Of a stretch of DNA of 64,000 bases, positions 10,234-18,759 are shown piece after piece. The notes below the pieces were generated by a model, which was not told where the DNA came from, did no database searches, and saw nothing but the letters and a program-made list of their open reading frames with translations. Where the stretch lies: positions 1 through 64,000 of the forward strand of contig NZ_CAJHAZ010000001.1 in assembly GCF_904846525.1 (NCBI RefSeq), given 5' to 3'. A program made the position numbers and the translations under genes. This DNA is from Psychrobacter sp. 1044. GTDB taxonomy: Bacteria; Pseudomonadota; Gammaproteobacteria; Pseudomonadales; Moraxellaceae. Position 1 is the stretch's first letter. Every line of letters begins with the position of its first letter.

Positions 10234-11070
10234 ATGAGCAAATATCTCAATAACACTCCCTCAAAATTGTCGGCTGAAAAGCTTGCGAGTCATACTCCAA
10301 GTGCTCCGGCGCCTTCGCACTTGCCTGATAGTATGATTTCCTCAGTCAGCTTATTGCCTGAAGATAAACGGCTTATTTTATTTACCAGACATTCCTTACG
10401 TGAACGCTCTGATGGCAATGGTTTTGCCAGTTATCAATTACCACTAACACCTAAAGGTCGAGTACTAGCGAAGTCGTGGGGGCGTTGGTTGGCAGGGCAT
10501 TTACCGTACTCGCTTGATGTAGACAGTATCTCAAGTCCGATTGGACGCTGTATTGACACGGCGCAGCTGATGCAAGCAGGTGCGGGACTACAACGTGATA
10601 TTACGCATCAGTCATTGTTGGTCGAGCCTGGTAGCCTAGTGACTGAGCCTGAAATAGCAAATCCAGTATTTAAAGAAATTGGCGTGCTCAACTTTATCAA
10701 TCGATTTTTGCAAGGCAATCTTGAAGGTACCAAAAACGCTTACCAAGGTGGTCTCGATATTTTATCACTGTTTTATCAACATCAGCCGCAGCAAGGGCAT
10801 CTCATGCTTGCTGTTAGTCATGATACTTTGTTGTCTGCTTTTTTAGCAGTGATGTTTGATGTAGTCGAGATTGATTGGAATGATTGGCCAAAGATGATGG
10901 AAGGCGTATTTTTGTGGTTTGATGATAAGCCGTTTGAACAAGCAAGTGCACACTTCATTTGGCGCGGTGAAGTGTATGTGCGCCCGATTCATACTTTATT
11001 AGAAGATTACCGTGCTGCCGGCTTTCATCCTAATACATTGCTCTTACCACCAGAAGTGAAATGGATCTAA
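10234..11070 (+). CDS. Histidine phosphatase superfamily protein
   Basis: The catalytic histidine lies in LFTRHSLRE, which has RHS in place of the RHG of phosphoglycerate mutases. A second-site AVSHDTLLSAF supplies the general-acid region histidine. SSPIGRCIDTAQL matches the R..T/Q segment of the superfamily. This arrangement resembles the acid-phosphatase branch, but no lipoprotein or export signal is evident. The frame can be read from a TTG at 10195; the ATG at 10234 (MSKYLNNTPSK) is preferred. The Ser/Pro-rich first ~40 residues are probably disordered. Substrate unknown. Confidence 0.75.
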   Translation: MSKYLNNTPSKLSAEKLASHTPSAPAPSHLPDSMISSVSLLPEDKRLILFTRHSLRERSDGNGFASYQLPLTPKGRVLAKSWGRWLAGHLPYSLDVDSISSPIGRCIDTAQLMQAGAGLQRDITHQSLLVEPGSLVTEPEIANPVFKEIGVLNFINRFLQGNLEGTKNAYQGGLDILSLFYQHQPQQGHLMLAVSHDTLLSAFLAVMFDVVEIDWNDWPKMMEGVFLWFDDKPFEQASAHFIWRGEVYVRPIHTLLEDYRAAGFHPNTLLLPPEVKWI

Positions 11071-11126
11071 ATACTATTTAATCTAAATACTATTGAAAAG
11101 ATTACTACTCATTTTTCAATCAGACA

Positions 11127-11169
11127 TAAAAAAACCTTGCCCCAGTATTAGAACCAGAGACAAGGTTTT
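11127..11169 (-). terminator. Terminator of rpsT (possibly bidirectional)
   Basis: Stem AAAACCTTG / CAAGGTTTT with a ~21-nt partly structured loop. On the - strand it ends in seven or more T. Confidence 0.75.
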
Positions 11170-11215
11170 AGTCATAACGCTATAAAGGCGAGATGTGGTC
11201 TAAACGTTAACAATC

Positions 11216-11482
11216 TTAAGCTTGTAGGCCTTTGATGGTTTTGTTCAGGCGGCTCTTACGACGAGCAGCTTTATTCTTATGAATAATACCTTTGTCAGCC
11301 ATACGATCAAGAACTGGTACCGCTTTTTTGTAAGCTTCGGTAGCCGCGTCATAATCTTTAGCTGCGATAGCCGCATCAACACGTTTTAAGTAAGTACGAA
11401 CCATAGAGCGTTGTGACGCAGAGTTCTGACGACGTTTGGTGTTTTGACGGGCGCGTTTACGAGCTTGTGCAGTATTAGCCAC
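11216..11482 (-). CDS. rpsT: 30S ribosomal protein S20
   Basis: Small basic 16S-rRNA-binding protein. At 88 aa it begins [13 protein letters not shown] and contains [16 protein letters not shown], a textbook S20. A strong ribosome binding site (AAGGAG, 7-8 nt upstream) fixes the ATG start. It is transcribed alone, convergent with the histidine-phosphatase gene. Confidence 0.97.
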   Translation of the reverse strand: MANTAQARKRARQNTKRRQNSASQRSMVRTYLKRVDAAIAAKDYDAATEAYKKAVPVLDRMADKGIIHKNKAARRKSRLNKTIKGLQA

Positions 11483-12224
11483 GCGAATCTCCTTGATAAA
11501 GACAGATAAAAATATGAATGTGGATTACAATAAAAAAGGGTTTAACCATCATCGGTAACGAGCAGCCGTCTCGCCAAACATGATGTCGATGTCTAATATT
11601 AAAGTACCTATCTGTTATTAAAGGCACCTAAATTAGCAATAGAGCATCGCAAGCGCCAAAACTGTTTGGAATAATTAAACAGCGTTAACGTGTAAAGCCG
11701 GTTATCTTAGCAAATTATCGCCCTTAGAACAATATATTTGATGATTAATGCCTAAAGAAGTTGTGTGATCATATATACAACAGTTTTTTGTGTCTCTACT
11801 CAACTGTTTCTTGAAGTATTTATCAATATTGTTGCACTAAAAACCGCTTATGAGTGAATAAATCGCTTAGCCGATAAAATCTCTTACAATAAATTCTATA
11901 GAATACCCTCAGCTATGCGTTAATTTAGGTATGATACTAGGGCATGTCCTCAATTCAATCGATGGACATCTAAATGGTCTAAAAATGGCTAAATCTTGCC
12001 AAACAATGTTAAAAAACAACGTCAAATAGCTGGTTAATATCCCGATACTATTTAACATTCTGATAGTATCTGCGCTATTTTCGTCATTTGACTATGATTT
12101 ATCTCATTTTTATCACCATTTTCAAAATGAGGATACGCCCTAAGATCAAAAGCTTTGGTGATAGGCTTTAAAATCAGATTTTTCCTTATCATCTATTTTC
12201 CAACACACTATAAATGGATAGGCT
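11483..12224. other. Long spacer between rpsT and the SDR gene
   Basis: 742 AT-rich bases with no supported ORF. The proximal part should hold the rpsT promoter (- strand), though no clean promoter was identified. 11938-12143 is a MITE-like element, annotated separately. The last ~80 bases lead into the SDR gene. Confidence 0.5.
11938..12143. mobile_element. MITE-like element with ~19-bp imperfect terminal inverted repeats
   Basis: The left end reads TAGGGCATGTCCTCAATT. The reverse complement of the right end reads TTAGGGCGTATCCTCATTT. About 15 of 19 positions match, and both ends are flanked by TA. The ~205-bp interior is AT-rich and non-coding. Size, inverted termini and a TA boundary fit a non-autonomous element of an IS5- or IS630-like transposon that duplicates TA. 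The family assignment is inference. Confidence 0.55.
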
Positions 12225-12926
12225 ATGCAGCGAAAAGCAATTGTAATTGGCGCGACAGGATTGGTCGGACAGCATCTTGTCAAACAGCTTAGTGAGCTTT
12301 ATGACACGTTAATTGTGATTGCAAGGCGTCCGCCACGCTATATCAATACCAGCATGCGTTTTTATCAGGTTAATGATTTTGATAATTTGGCTGAAATATT
12401 TGCCAGCGTTGGCGTTGATCGAAAGACGGACGCTTTTAGCTGTCTTGGTACGACAAAGAAGCAGGCTGGTAGCGATGAGGCCTTTCGAAAGGTTGATCAT
12501 GATTATAATGTCAATTTTGCCAAACTGTGCCAAGAAAAAGGTGTTGAAAATTTCTTTTTGTTATCATCCATGAATGCTGATATTCATAGTCGGTTTTTAT
12601 ACAATCGCGTAAAAGCTGAAACTGAGCAGTCTATTATGGCGCTAGGTTTTACGCAGCTAGTTATTTTCCGTCCGTCCTTGTTACTTGGCAAGCATAAAGG
12701 TCGTCCGCTTGAAAGTATTGGTCAAAAAGCCTTTCAGCTGATATCGCCCTTAGTTTCAGAATCATTGTCACTGCATCCCATTTCCGCCAAACGCGTTGCC
12801 ATTGCCATGGCGATGAGTGCGCATGATGTTTATCAGCGTAATAAATACCGTACTGAACCTGCTATCCAAACCACTGATATCATCGAAAATAAGCAAATGC
12901 TAGCGATGACTAAAGTTAAAAAATAG
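12225..12926 (+). CDS. NAD(P)-binding Rossmann-fold protein (atypical SDR, HTATIP2/YbjT-like)
   Basis: The N-terminal dinucleotide motif GATGLVGQHL lies at residues ~8-17. A YNRVK segment gives the Tyr-x-x-x-Lys pair of short-chain dehydrogenases. At 233 aa it is shorter than extended SDRs. The sequence FSCLGTTKKQAGS before the active site is typical of the TIP30/HTATIP2-like group. It is predicted to be cytoplasmic. The substrate is unknown. rraA follows 58 nt beyond on the same strand. Confidence 0.8.
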   Translation: MQRKAIVIGATGLVGQHLVKQLSELYDTLIVIARRPPRYINTSMRFYQVNDFDNLAEIFASVGVDRKTDAFSCLGTTKKQAGSDEAFRKVDHDYNVNFAKLCQEKGVENFFLLSSMNADIHSRFLYNRVKAETEQSIMALGFTQLVIFRPSLLLGKHKGRPLESIGQKAFQLISPLVSESLSLHPISAKRVAIAMAMSAHDVYQRNKYRTEPAIQTTDIIENKQMLAMTKVKK

Positions 12927-13020
12927 CCTAAGTGTTAAGTTGAAGGAATAATTGAAATTAAGCCCTAGTCATAAATAATCAGTCATGAATAACCAATCAT
13001 ATATAACAAGGAGCGTCACT

Positions 13021-13563
13021 ATGTCAGACATGCCAGAATCAATAACGATGGATAAAGAGAACTTTGTGACCTGTGATTTATTGGATGCCAATCCTGAGTC
13101 GCAGGTGTGTTTGCTTAATATCGAAGGTAAGTCTTTTCATAGCTTTGGCGGCAAAAAGAAATTCTGCGGTGAAATTGTGACGGTGAAATGCTTCGAAGAC
13201 AATAGTCGCGTCAAATCATTACTAAATAGCGATGGTAAAGACAAGGATGGTAACGGTAAGGTGTTGGTGGTTGACGGTGGTGGTTCAATGCGTTGTGCGC
13301 TGCTAGGCGACATGATTGCGCAGTCAGCGATTGATAATGGCTGGGCGGGGGTTATCGTGTACGGCTGCGTCCGTGACGTTGATGATATGGCAGCAATGGA
13401 CATCGGTGTTATGGCGCTTGGTTGCATTCCGCGTAAATCGAATCGCCGCGATGAAGGTCAAACCGATATTGAAATTAGCTTTGGTGATTTAACACTAAAT
13501 TCTGGTATGTTTGTCTATGCCGATAACAATGGCATTATCGCTAGCGACAAGCCATTAATTTAA
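13021..13563 (+). CDS. rraA: Regulator of ribonuclease E activity A
   Basis: RraA trimers bind RNase E and damp its activity in E. coli. The fold is demethylmenaquinone-methyltransferase-like without that activity. Conserved stretches include TCDLLDANP, GGKKKFCGEIVTVKC, DGGGSMRCALLGD, GWAGVIVYGCVRDV and GCIPRKSNRR. The frame extends up to 12985, but AAGGAG about 8 nt before the ATG at 13021 decides the start and gives 180 aa. It probably forms an operon with the SDR gene upstream. Confidence 0.92.
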   Translation: MSDMPESITMDKENFVTCDLLDANPESQVCLLNIEGKSFHSFGGKKKFCGEIVTVKCFEDNSRVKSLLNSDGKDKDGNGKVLVVDGGGSMRCALLGDMIAQSAIDNGWAGVIVYGCVRDVDDMAAMDIGVMALGCIPRKSNRRDEGQTDIEISFGDLTLNSGMFVYADNNGIIASDKPLI

Positions 13564-13604
13564 AAGTGGCTTGTCATTTAACACCAGCTTAATAAATAGC
13601 ACTC

Positions 13605-13635
13605 AAAAACTTCAGCTTAGCCGTTGAGGTTTTTA
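13605..13635 (+). terminator. Terminator of rraA
   Basis: Stem AAAAACTTCA / TGAGGTTTTT with one T-G wobble and a 10-nt loop, followed by T. Confidence 0.6.
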
Positions 13636-13801
13636 CATTTAATCATCCTGTCTTTATATACGAATATAATCTTTATCAGCTATTTGTCTATTGGTTTTTT
13701 AATAAAAATACTAAGTGACAAACCGTTACGGCATAAATTTTGGTAATTGCTGAAATATTCGTATAATAGCTCTCTGACTCTTAACATTGATCCTACTCTT
13801 T

Positions 13802-16800
13802 ATGCCTATCACTGCTTTGACTGACGCGTTTGAACCAATTAACCAGCAGTTGTTTCCTATCCAGAATGCCGAGCGGCGTTGGCTGGCACCTGTGCATGGC
13901 GCAGTCAGCAGTTTGTGGCTAGCAAGTCTGGTGCAAACACCGCTATGGAATGTTGCCGACCGATTAAAAGTTGTGGTGACGCGTGACCAAAACCAGCTCA
14001 ATCAGATAGAGACGGAATTGGCATTTTGCGGCGTCGATGCTTATGTGTTCCCCGATTGGGAGACGTTGACCTATGATGAGCTGTCACCGCATCAAGATAT
14101 TGTTAGTGAACGTATCAATCTATTAACCGATATGCCAACGACAGGCGTACTATTGATATCTGTACAAGCATTAATGCATCGTGTCGCACCGCCAAGCTGG
14201 CTGATTGGGCAGCATTTTGATTTGAGCGTTGGTGATCGATTTGATATCAATACCCAGCGCGGATTGCTGGCAAAGGCAGGTTACCGCGCGGTTGAAAACG
14301 TCTTTGAACCGGGCGAGTTCGCGGTACGTGGCAGCATCATTGATATCTTTGCCATGGGTCAGCCGTTTCCACTACGTTTAGATTTGTTTGATGATGAGAT
14401 TGAGACCATTCGTTTTTTTAATCCGCAAACCCAGCGGACATTGACCGTTGATGACCTCAAAACAATGATGAGCGGCAACGATAGTAGCATGGGCAAAGAG
14501 TCACTATCGCTGCTACACAAGCTGCCAGATATCTCAAAGCCCATTCAACAATTTCAAATACTACCAGCAAAAGAGTTCCCGCTTGATGAAGGGCGTGAGA
14601 CGTTTCGTACCAACTTCGCCACGATGTTCCCTAATGCGAGCAGCCGCAAGTTTGAGCTACATAAAGACGTAATGGCAGGTATCGCTAGTAGCGGACTTGA
14701 ATATTATCAGCCGCTATTTTTTGATTTAAAAGCGTGGACAGCAGAGAGTAGCTTGTTTGCTTACTTACCAAGCGATGCGCTGTTTATCACTGATGAATTG
14801 ATTAATGAAAAACAGGTAGATTACTGGTCACAAATTCAGCGCCGTTATGAAGAGCGCCGTCATGATATCGATAAACCTATTGTCGCGCCTGAATGGTTAT
14901 ATTTGCTATCGAATACCCTAAATGAACACCTTAACCACTATCCACGCGTGACTCTCAGTGCGCGCAATGAGCTGGCTAGCATGACGGATGTCGCTGCGAT
15001 TGACAGCGATGATTCGTTGTTAGCAGATAGTTCATTGCTACAAGTTGAACACCAATCAGATTTACAGCCTCAATTGTCACTGACGGAAAATAAGCCGCAA
15101 GGCTTGGTGACTCTCAGTGCGCAAGAGCCGCCACAATTGACCGTTAATCACCAAAAGGCTGAGCCTCTCACTGCGCTGCTAGAGTTTTTAGAGTTACAAG
15201 CGCAAACAGCGACGCCAGTATTGATCGTTGCTGAAACAGCGGGTCGTCGTGAGATTCTTATTGAACTTTTTAAAGGCAAAATCGATATCAAAGCTTATGA
15301 TAGCTTTGAGGCGTTTCTAGCAGCGGATAAAACCAACAATGTTAAAGGTAATAAGCTGCCGCAGGTTGGTTTAACCGTTGCGCCCATTGAACGTGGGGTA
15401 TATGTTCCTGAGCGTTTAGTGCTGATTAGTGAGACGCAATTATTTGGTCGGCAAGTGCTGCAAACACGCCGTCGTCGTCAAAGCGGGGTGTCAGAAGAGT
15501 TTTTGGTTAAGAGTGTGACCGAAATAACCGAAGGCAGCCCAGTGGTTCATATCGAGCATGGTATTGGGCGTTATAATGGCCTGATTACACTAGATGTCGG
15601 CGATGGTGAGCAAGAGTTTATTCACTTAAAATACGCTGATGATGCCAGTATTTATGTGCCCGTTGCTAATTTGCAAATGATTAACCGTTATAGTGGCGGT
15701 GACCCAGCACTTGCGCCATTGCACAAAATTGGTAGCGGAAAATGGGATAAGGCTAAGCAAAAAGCGCTTGAGCAAATCCATGATGTAGCGGCCGAGCTGC
15801 TTAATATGCAAGCGCGTCGTGAAGCTAAAGTCGGTATTCATTTTAAAATAGATGCGTCACAGTATGAGCTCTTTGCCAGTCAATTTGCCTTTGAAGAAAC
15901 GCCGGATCAAGCCAATGCCATTCATGCGGTGATGGAAGACATGCGACAAAACCAACCAATGGATCGGCTCATCTGCGGTGATGTGGGTTTTGGTAAAACA
16001 GAAGTGGCTATGCGGGCAGCATTCATTGCTGTCAGCGCCGGTTATCAAGTGGCAGTATTGGTGCCGACGACCTTGCTGGCCGGTCAGCATGAAGACAATT
16101 TCCGCGACCGTTTTGCTGATTGGCCAGTGCGTATCGAGACGCTCTCACGCTTTGGCGGCAAAAAGCATCAAGAAACGGTGTTGACAGATTTAGCAGCAGG
16201 TAAAGTCGATATCGTTATCGGCACCCATAAACTATTACAACCTGATGTGAAATTCTCTAATCTAGGTTTGATGATTGTCGATGAAGAGCATCGCTTTGGC
16301 GTGCGCCATAAAGAGCGTATCAAGGCGATTCAGACTGATGTGGATAGCATGTCGATGACAGCAACACCGATCCCTAGAACGCTCAATATGGCGCTCTCAG
16401 GTATGCGTGACATGTCAATTATCGCGACACCTCCAGCACGACGTTTGGCGATTAAAACCTTTGTCATGCAAAAAACTGATGCTTTAATGAAAGAGGCCAT
16501 CTTGCGTGAGCTATTGCGCGGTGGGCAGGTTTATTTATTACATAATGATGTGGCGAGCATTGAGCGTATGGCAGAAACCATACGTGAATTGGTGCCTGAA
16601 GCGCGAGTAGGCGTGGCTCATGGGCAAATGCAAGAGCGCCAACTTGAGCAAGTGATGCAGCAGTTTTATCATAAAAAATTCAACGTTCTGATATGCTCTA
16701 CCATTATCGAAACCGGTATTGATGTGCCCAATGCCAATACTATCATCATTGAGCGCGCCGATAAGTTTGGCTTGGCACAATTACATCAGCTGCGTGGTCG

Positions 16801-17557
16801 TGTCGGTCGTAGTCATCATCAAGCGTATTGTTATCTACTTGTGCCTTCTATCAAAGGTCTAAAAGGCGATGCTAAGCGCCGATTGCATGCGATTGAACGT
16901 GCCAATACGCTGGGTGCAGGTTTTATGCTGGCTAGCGAAGACTTAGAAATTCGCGGTGCTGGTGAAATACTCGGCAAGCAGCAAAGTGGTAATATGCAGG
17001 CGATTGGTTTTAGTTTATATATGGACATGCTGGAGCGTGCAACAAAAGCCATTAAAGCGGGTAAAGAGCCTGATTTAAGCACACCATTGTCGCTGACTAG
17101 TGAGATTAATCTGCATAGCTCAGCATTGATACCAGAAGAATATCTACATGATGTCCATCAGCGTTTGTTATTTTATAAGCGCATCAGTAATGCCGATGAT
17201 AAAGAGGCATTGATTGATATTCGTACCGAAATGATTGACCGTTTTGGTACATTACCAGAGCAAACTAAGCAGTTATTCGCCATCCACGGACTGCGCATAC
17301 AAGCTGAACCGCTAAAGATTAATAAGATTGATGCTAATAGTAATAGCATGACATTAGAGTTTGCACCTGATACTCCAGTTGATGCATTAGCAATTATTAA
17401 GTTGATTCAATCAAATGGGCAACGCTATCGTATGAATGGTGCCTCTGGTATTCGTTATCAAGATGCTGATAAACTGGCAACGCCGCAACAGCGCGTCACC
17501 GCGATTCAAGAATTATTACGCTATTTTAGCGAGCATATGGTGGCAGAGTCAGCGTAG
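13802..17557 (+). CDS. mfd: Transcription-repair coupling factor
   Basis: Displaces stalled RNA polymerase and recruits UvrA to template-strand lesions. A UvrB-homology region occupies the N-terminal third. The RNA-polymerase-interaction (CarD-like) domain is at ~570-640 (GSPVVHIEHGIGRYNG). A RecG-like translocase follows, with Walker A GDVGFGKTE and DEEH box VDEEHRFGVRHKE. SMTATPIPRTLNMAL and QLRGRVGRS helicase motifs are present, then the C-terminal TRCF domain. Length is ~1251 aa (E. coli 1148). The excess lies in the linker near residues 390-460. The frame can open at a TTG at 13787, but the ATG at 13802 is preferred. TATAAT at 13762-13767 may be its -10. Confidence 0.96.
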   Translation: MPITALTDAFEPINQQLFPIQNAERRWLAPVHGAVSSLWLASLVQTPLWNVADRLKVVVTRDQNQLNQIETELAFCGVDAYVFPDWETLTYDELSPHQDIVSERINLLTDMPTTGVLLISVQALMHRVAPPSWLIGQHFDLSVGDRFDINTQRGLLAKAGYRAVENVFEPGEFAVRGSIIDIFAMGQPFPLRLDLFDDEIETIRFFNPQTQRTLTVDDLKTMMSGNDSSMGKESLSLLHKLPDISKPIQQFQILPAKEFPLDEGRETFRTNFATMFPNASSRKFELHKDVMAGIASSGLEYYQPLFFDLKAWTAESSLFAYLPSDALFITDELINEKQVDYWSQIQRRYEERRHDIDKPIVAPEWLYLLSNTLNEHLNHYPRVTLSARNELASMTDVAAIDSDDSLLADSSLLQVEHQSDLQPQLSLTENKPQGLVTLSAQEPPQLTVNHQKAEPLTALLEFLELQAQTATPVLIVAETAGRREILIELFKGKIDIKAYDSFEAFLAADKTNNVKGNKLPQVGLTVAPIERGVYVPERLVLISETQLFGRQVLQTRRRRQSGVSEEFLVKSVTEITEGSPVVHIEHGIGRYNGLITLDVGDGEQEFIHLKYADDASIYVPVANLQMINRYSGGDPALAPLHKIGSGKWDKAKQKALEQIHDVAAELLNMQARREAKVGIHFKIDASQYELFASQFAFEETPDQANAIHAVMEDMRQNQPMDRLICGDVGFGKTEVAMRAAFIAVSAGYQVAVLVPTTLLAGQHEDNFRDRFADWPVRIETLSRFGGKKHQETVLTDLAAGKVDIVIGTHKLLQPDVKFSNLGLMIVDEEHRFGVRHKERIKAIQTDVDSMSMTATPIPRTLNMALSGMRDMSIIATPPARRLAIKTFVMQKTDALMKEAILRELLRGGQVYLLHNDVASIERMAETIRELVPEARVGVAHGQMQERQLEQVMQQFYHKKFNVLICSTIIETGIDVPNANTIIIERADKFGLAQLHQLRGRVGRSHHQAYCYLLVPSIKGLKGDAKRRLHAIERANTLGAGFMLASEDLEIRGAGEILGKQQSGNMQAIGFSLYMDMLERATKAIKAGKEPDLSTPLSLTSEINLHSSALIPEEYLHDVHQRLLFYKRISNADDKEALIDIRTEMIDRFGTLPEQTKQLFAIHGLRIQAEPLKINKIDANSNSMTLEFAPDTPVDALAIIKLIQSNGQRYRMNGASGIRYQDADKLATPQQRVTAIQELLRYFSEHMVAESA

Positions 17558-17672
17558 TTGTTTTGGCATTTCGGCATTTTGAGAGCTTAGCAATGATTTT
17601 CGGTAGATTCAATCAGCTCAATAAGTCAGCTAGCCAGTGCCCAAGTAGGACGTCAAGACAATGAGTCATAGC

Positions 17673-17706
17673 GCTATTTTATCGGTCGGATAACTGATAA
17701 AATAGC
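17673..17706. repeat. Strong hairpin downstream of mfd
   Basis: Perfect 11-bp arms GCTATTTTATC / GATAAAATAGC, extendable by three pairs (one G-T) to a 6-nt loop. No T-run follows, so it is not a classical terminator. It lies about 115 nt after the mfd stop. Confidence 0.6.
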
Positions 17707-17806
17707 AACATCCTATATTTAGCCTATTGTTTTTTAGTAAATTAAATTCTGCTTTTCTAGATTCATATTCCTTTTATCTGAGTGTCATAACAAGAGAACC
17801 GTCATT

Positions 17807-18238
17807 ATGTTCCAACTTCATCATAAACTTGCTGCCGATAGCTTTTTAGTGGGTGATTTCCCATTATCGACTTGTCGTTTAATCAATGATTGCCAGTTTC
17901 CTTGGTTAATATTAGTGCCGCGCGTATCAGGTATCAAAGAGTTGTATGAGTTATCTGAAGCCGATCAAACACAGTTTTTACGTGAGTCAAGCTGGTTGTC
18001 GAGTCAGCTAGCCAAGACCTTTCAAGCTGATAAAATGAATGTAGCTGCACTCGGTAATCAAGTGCCCCAACTTCATTTTCATCACATCGTTCGCTATCAA
18101 AATGACATGCAATGGCCAAATCCAGTATGGGGCGTCCCTGCTATTCCTTATACTAAAGAGGTGTTGGCGCAGATGCAGCAAACGTTAATGATGGCGCTAC
18201 GTGGTCATCATCAAATGCCATTTGATTGGCAAATGTAA
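17807..18238 (+). CDS. HIT-family nucleotide hydrolase/transferase-like protein
   Basis: The C-terminal motif NQVPQLHFHHIVR is the histidine-triad segment with its first histidine replaced by Gln (Gln88-Leu-His90-Phe-His92). This variation is common in proteobacterial HIT proteins and keeps the central nucleophilic His. The FPWLILVPRVSGIKELYEL block is the conserved HIT N-terminal region. 143 aa. The start follows AAGAGA. Physiological substrate unknown. Confidence 0.88.
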   Translation: MFQLHHKLAADSFLVGDFPLSTCRLINDCQFPWLILVPRVSGIKELYELSEADQTQFLRESSWLSSQLAKTFQADKMNVAALGNQVPQLHFHHIVRYQNDMQWPNPVWGVPAIPYTKEVLAQMQQTLMMALRGHHQMPFDWQM

Positions 18239-18302
18239 TAAATACCTGAGTAGTAACAGGTCGGTAAGTTGATTGGCAAATTGATAATGATACTCTATTG
18301 GC

Positions 18303-18347
18303 TAGGCATCGATTAACTAGGCATCGATTAACTGGGCATCGATTGAC
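18303..18347. repeat. Three tandem 15-bp repeats
   Basis: Two identical units TAGGCATCGATTAAC and a third, TGGGCATCGATTGAC, in direct succession. Each contains ATCGAT. Confidence 0.85.
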
Positions 18348-18490
18348 CCATCAAAATAACTAGAAAAATGGCTAAACGTTTAAAATTAAGCCTTATTTTG
18401 GTGTCTTAGTCGTTTTACGGTTATGTGCCAACGTAATGCTCGGTTATTACATGACTTAATTTTTATATATTAATAGGTTTTAAGTATTTG

Positions 18491-18520
18491 AAATCCAGAT
18501 AAATATTATCTGGATTTTTT
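18491..18520 (+). terminator. Rho-independent terminator ~250 nt after the HIT gene
   Basis: Perfect 12-bp stem AAATCCAGATAA / TTATCTGGATTT with a 3-nt loop and a T-run. It ends either a long 3' UTR of the HIT gene or a separate short transcript. Confidence 0.85.
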
Positions 18521-18759
18521 GTGTTTGGCTCAAACGATATGTCTTATAATCCTGATTTAGTAGCGTATTAAGAAAAGATGAATGATGAGTGGTAGGCTTT
18601 TGGCTATCAGTGACATGGGTTTTATTGCATTTAAAAAGTATAATGTAATCATTGATTAATTTTATACACAACTTGGCGTAGAGGCAGGTAGTACGCGTGT
18701 GCTATCCTCAAGCCTTTTAATTTTTTACATAGCCTGTTTTACGTGAGCGAATACTTCAT

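Larger units (their letters stand above)
18239..18759. other. Spacer between the HIT gene and the cyclase gene
   Basis: 521 bases with no ORF. It holds three tandem 15-bp repeats (18303-18347) and a strong terminator (18491-18520). A TATAAT at 18639-18644 could be a -10 for the cyclase gene, but no good -35 accompanies it. Confidence 0.5.
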
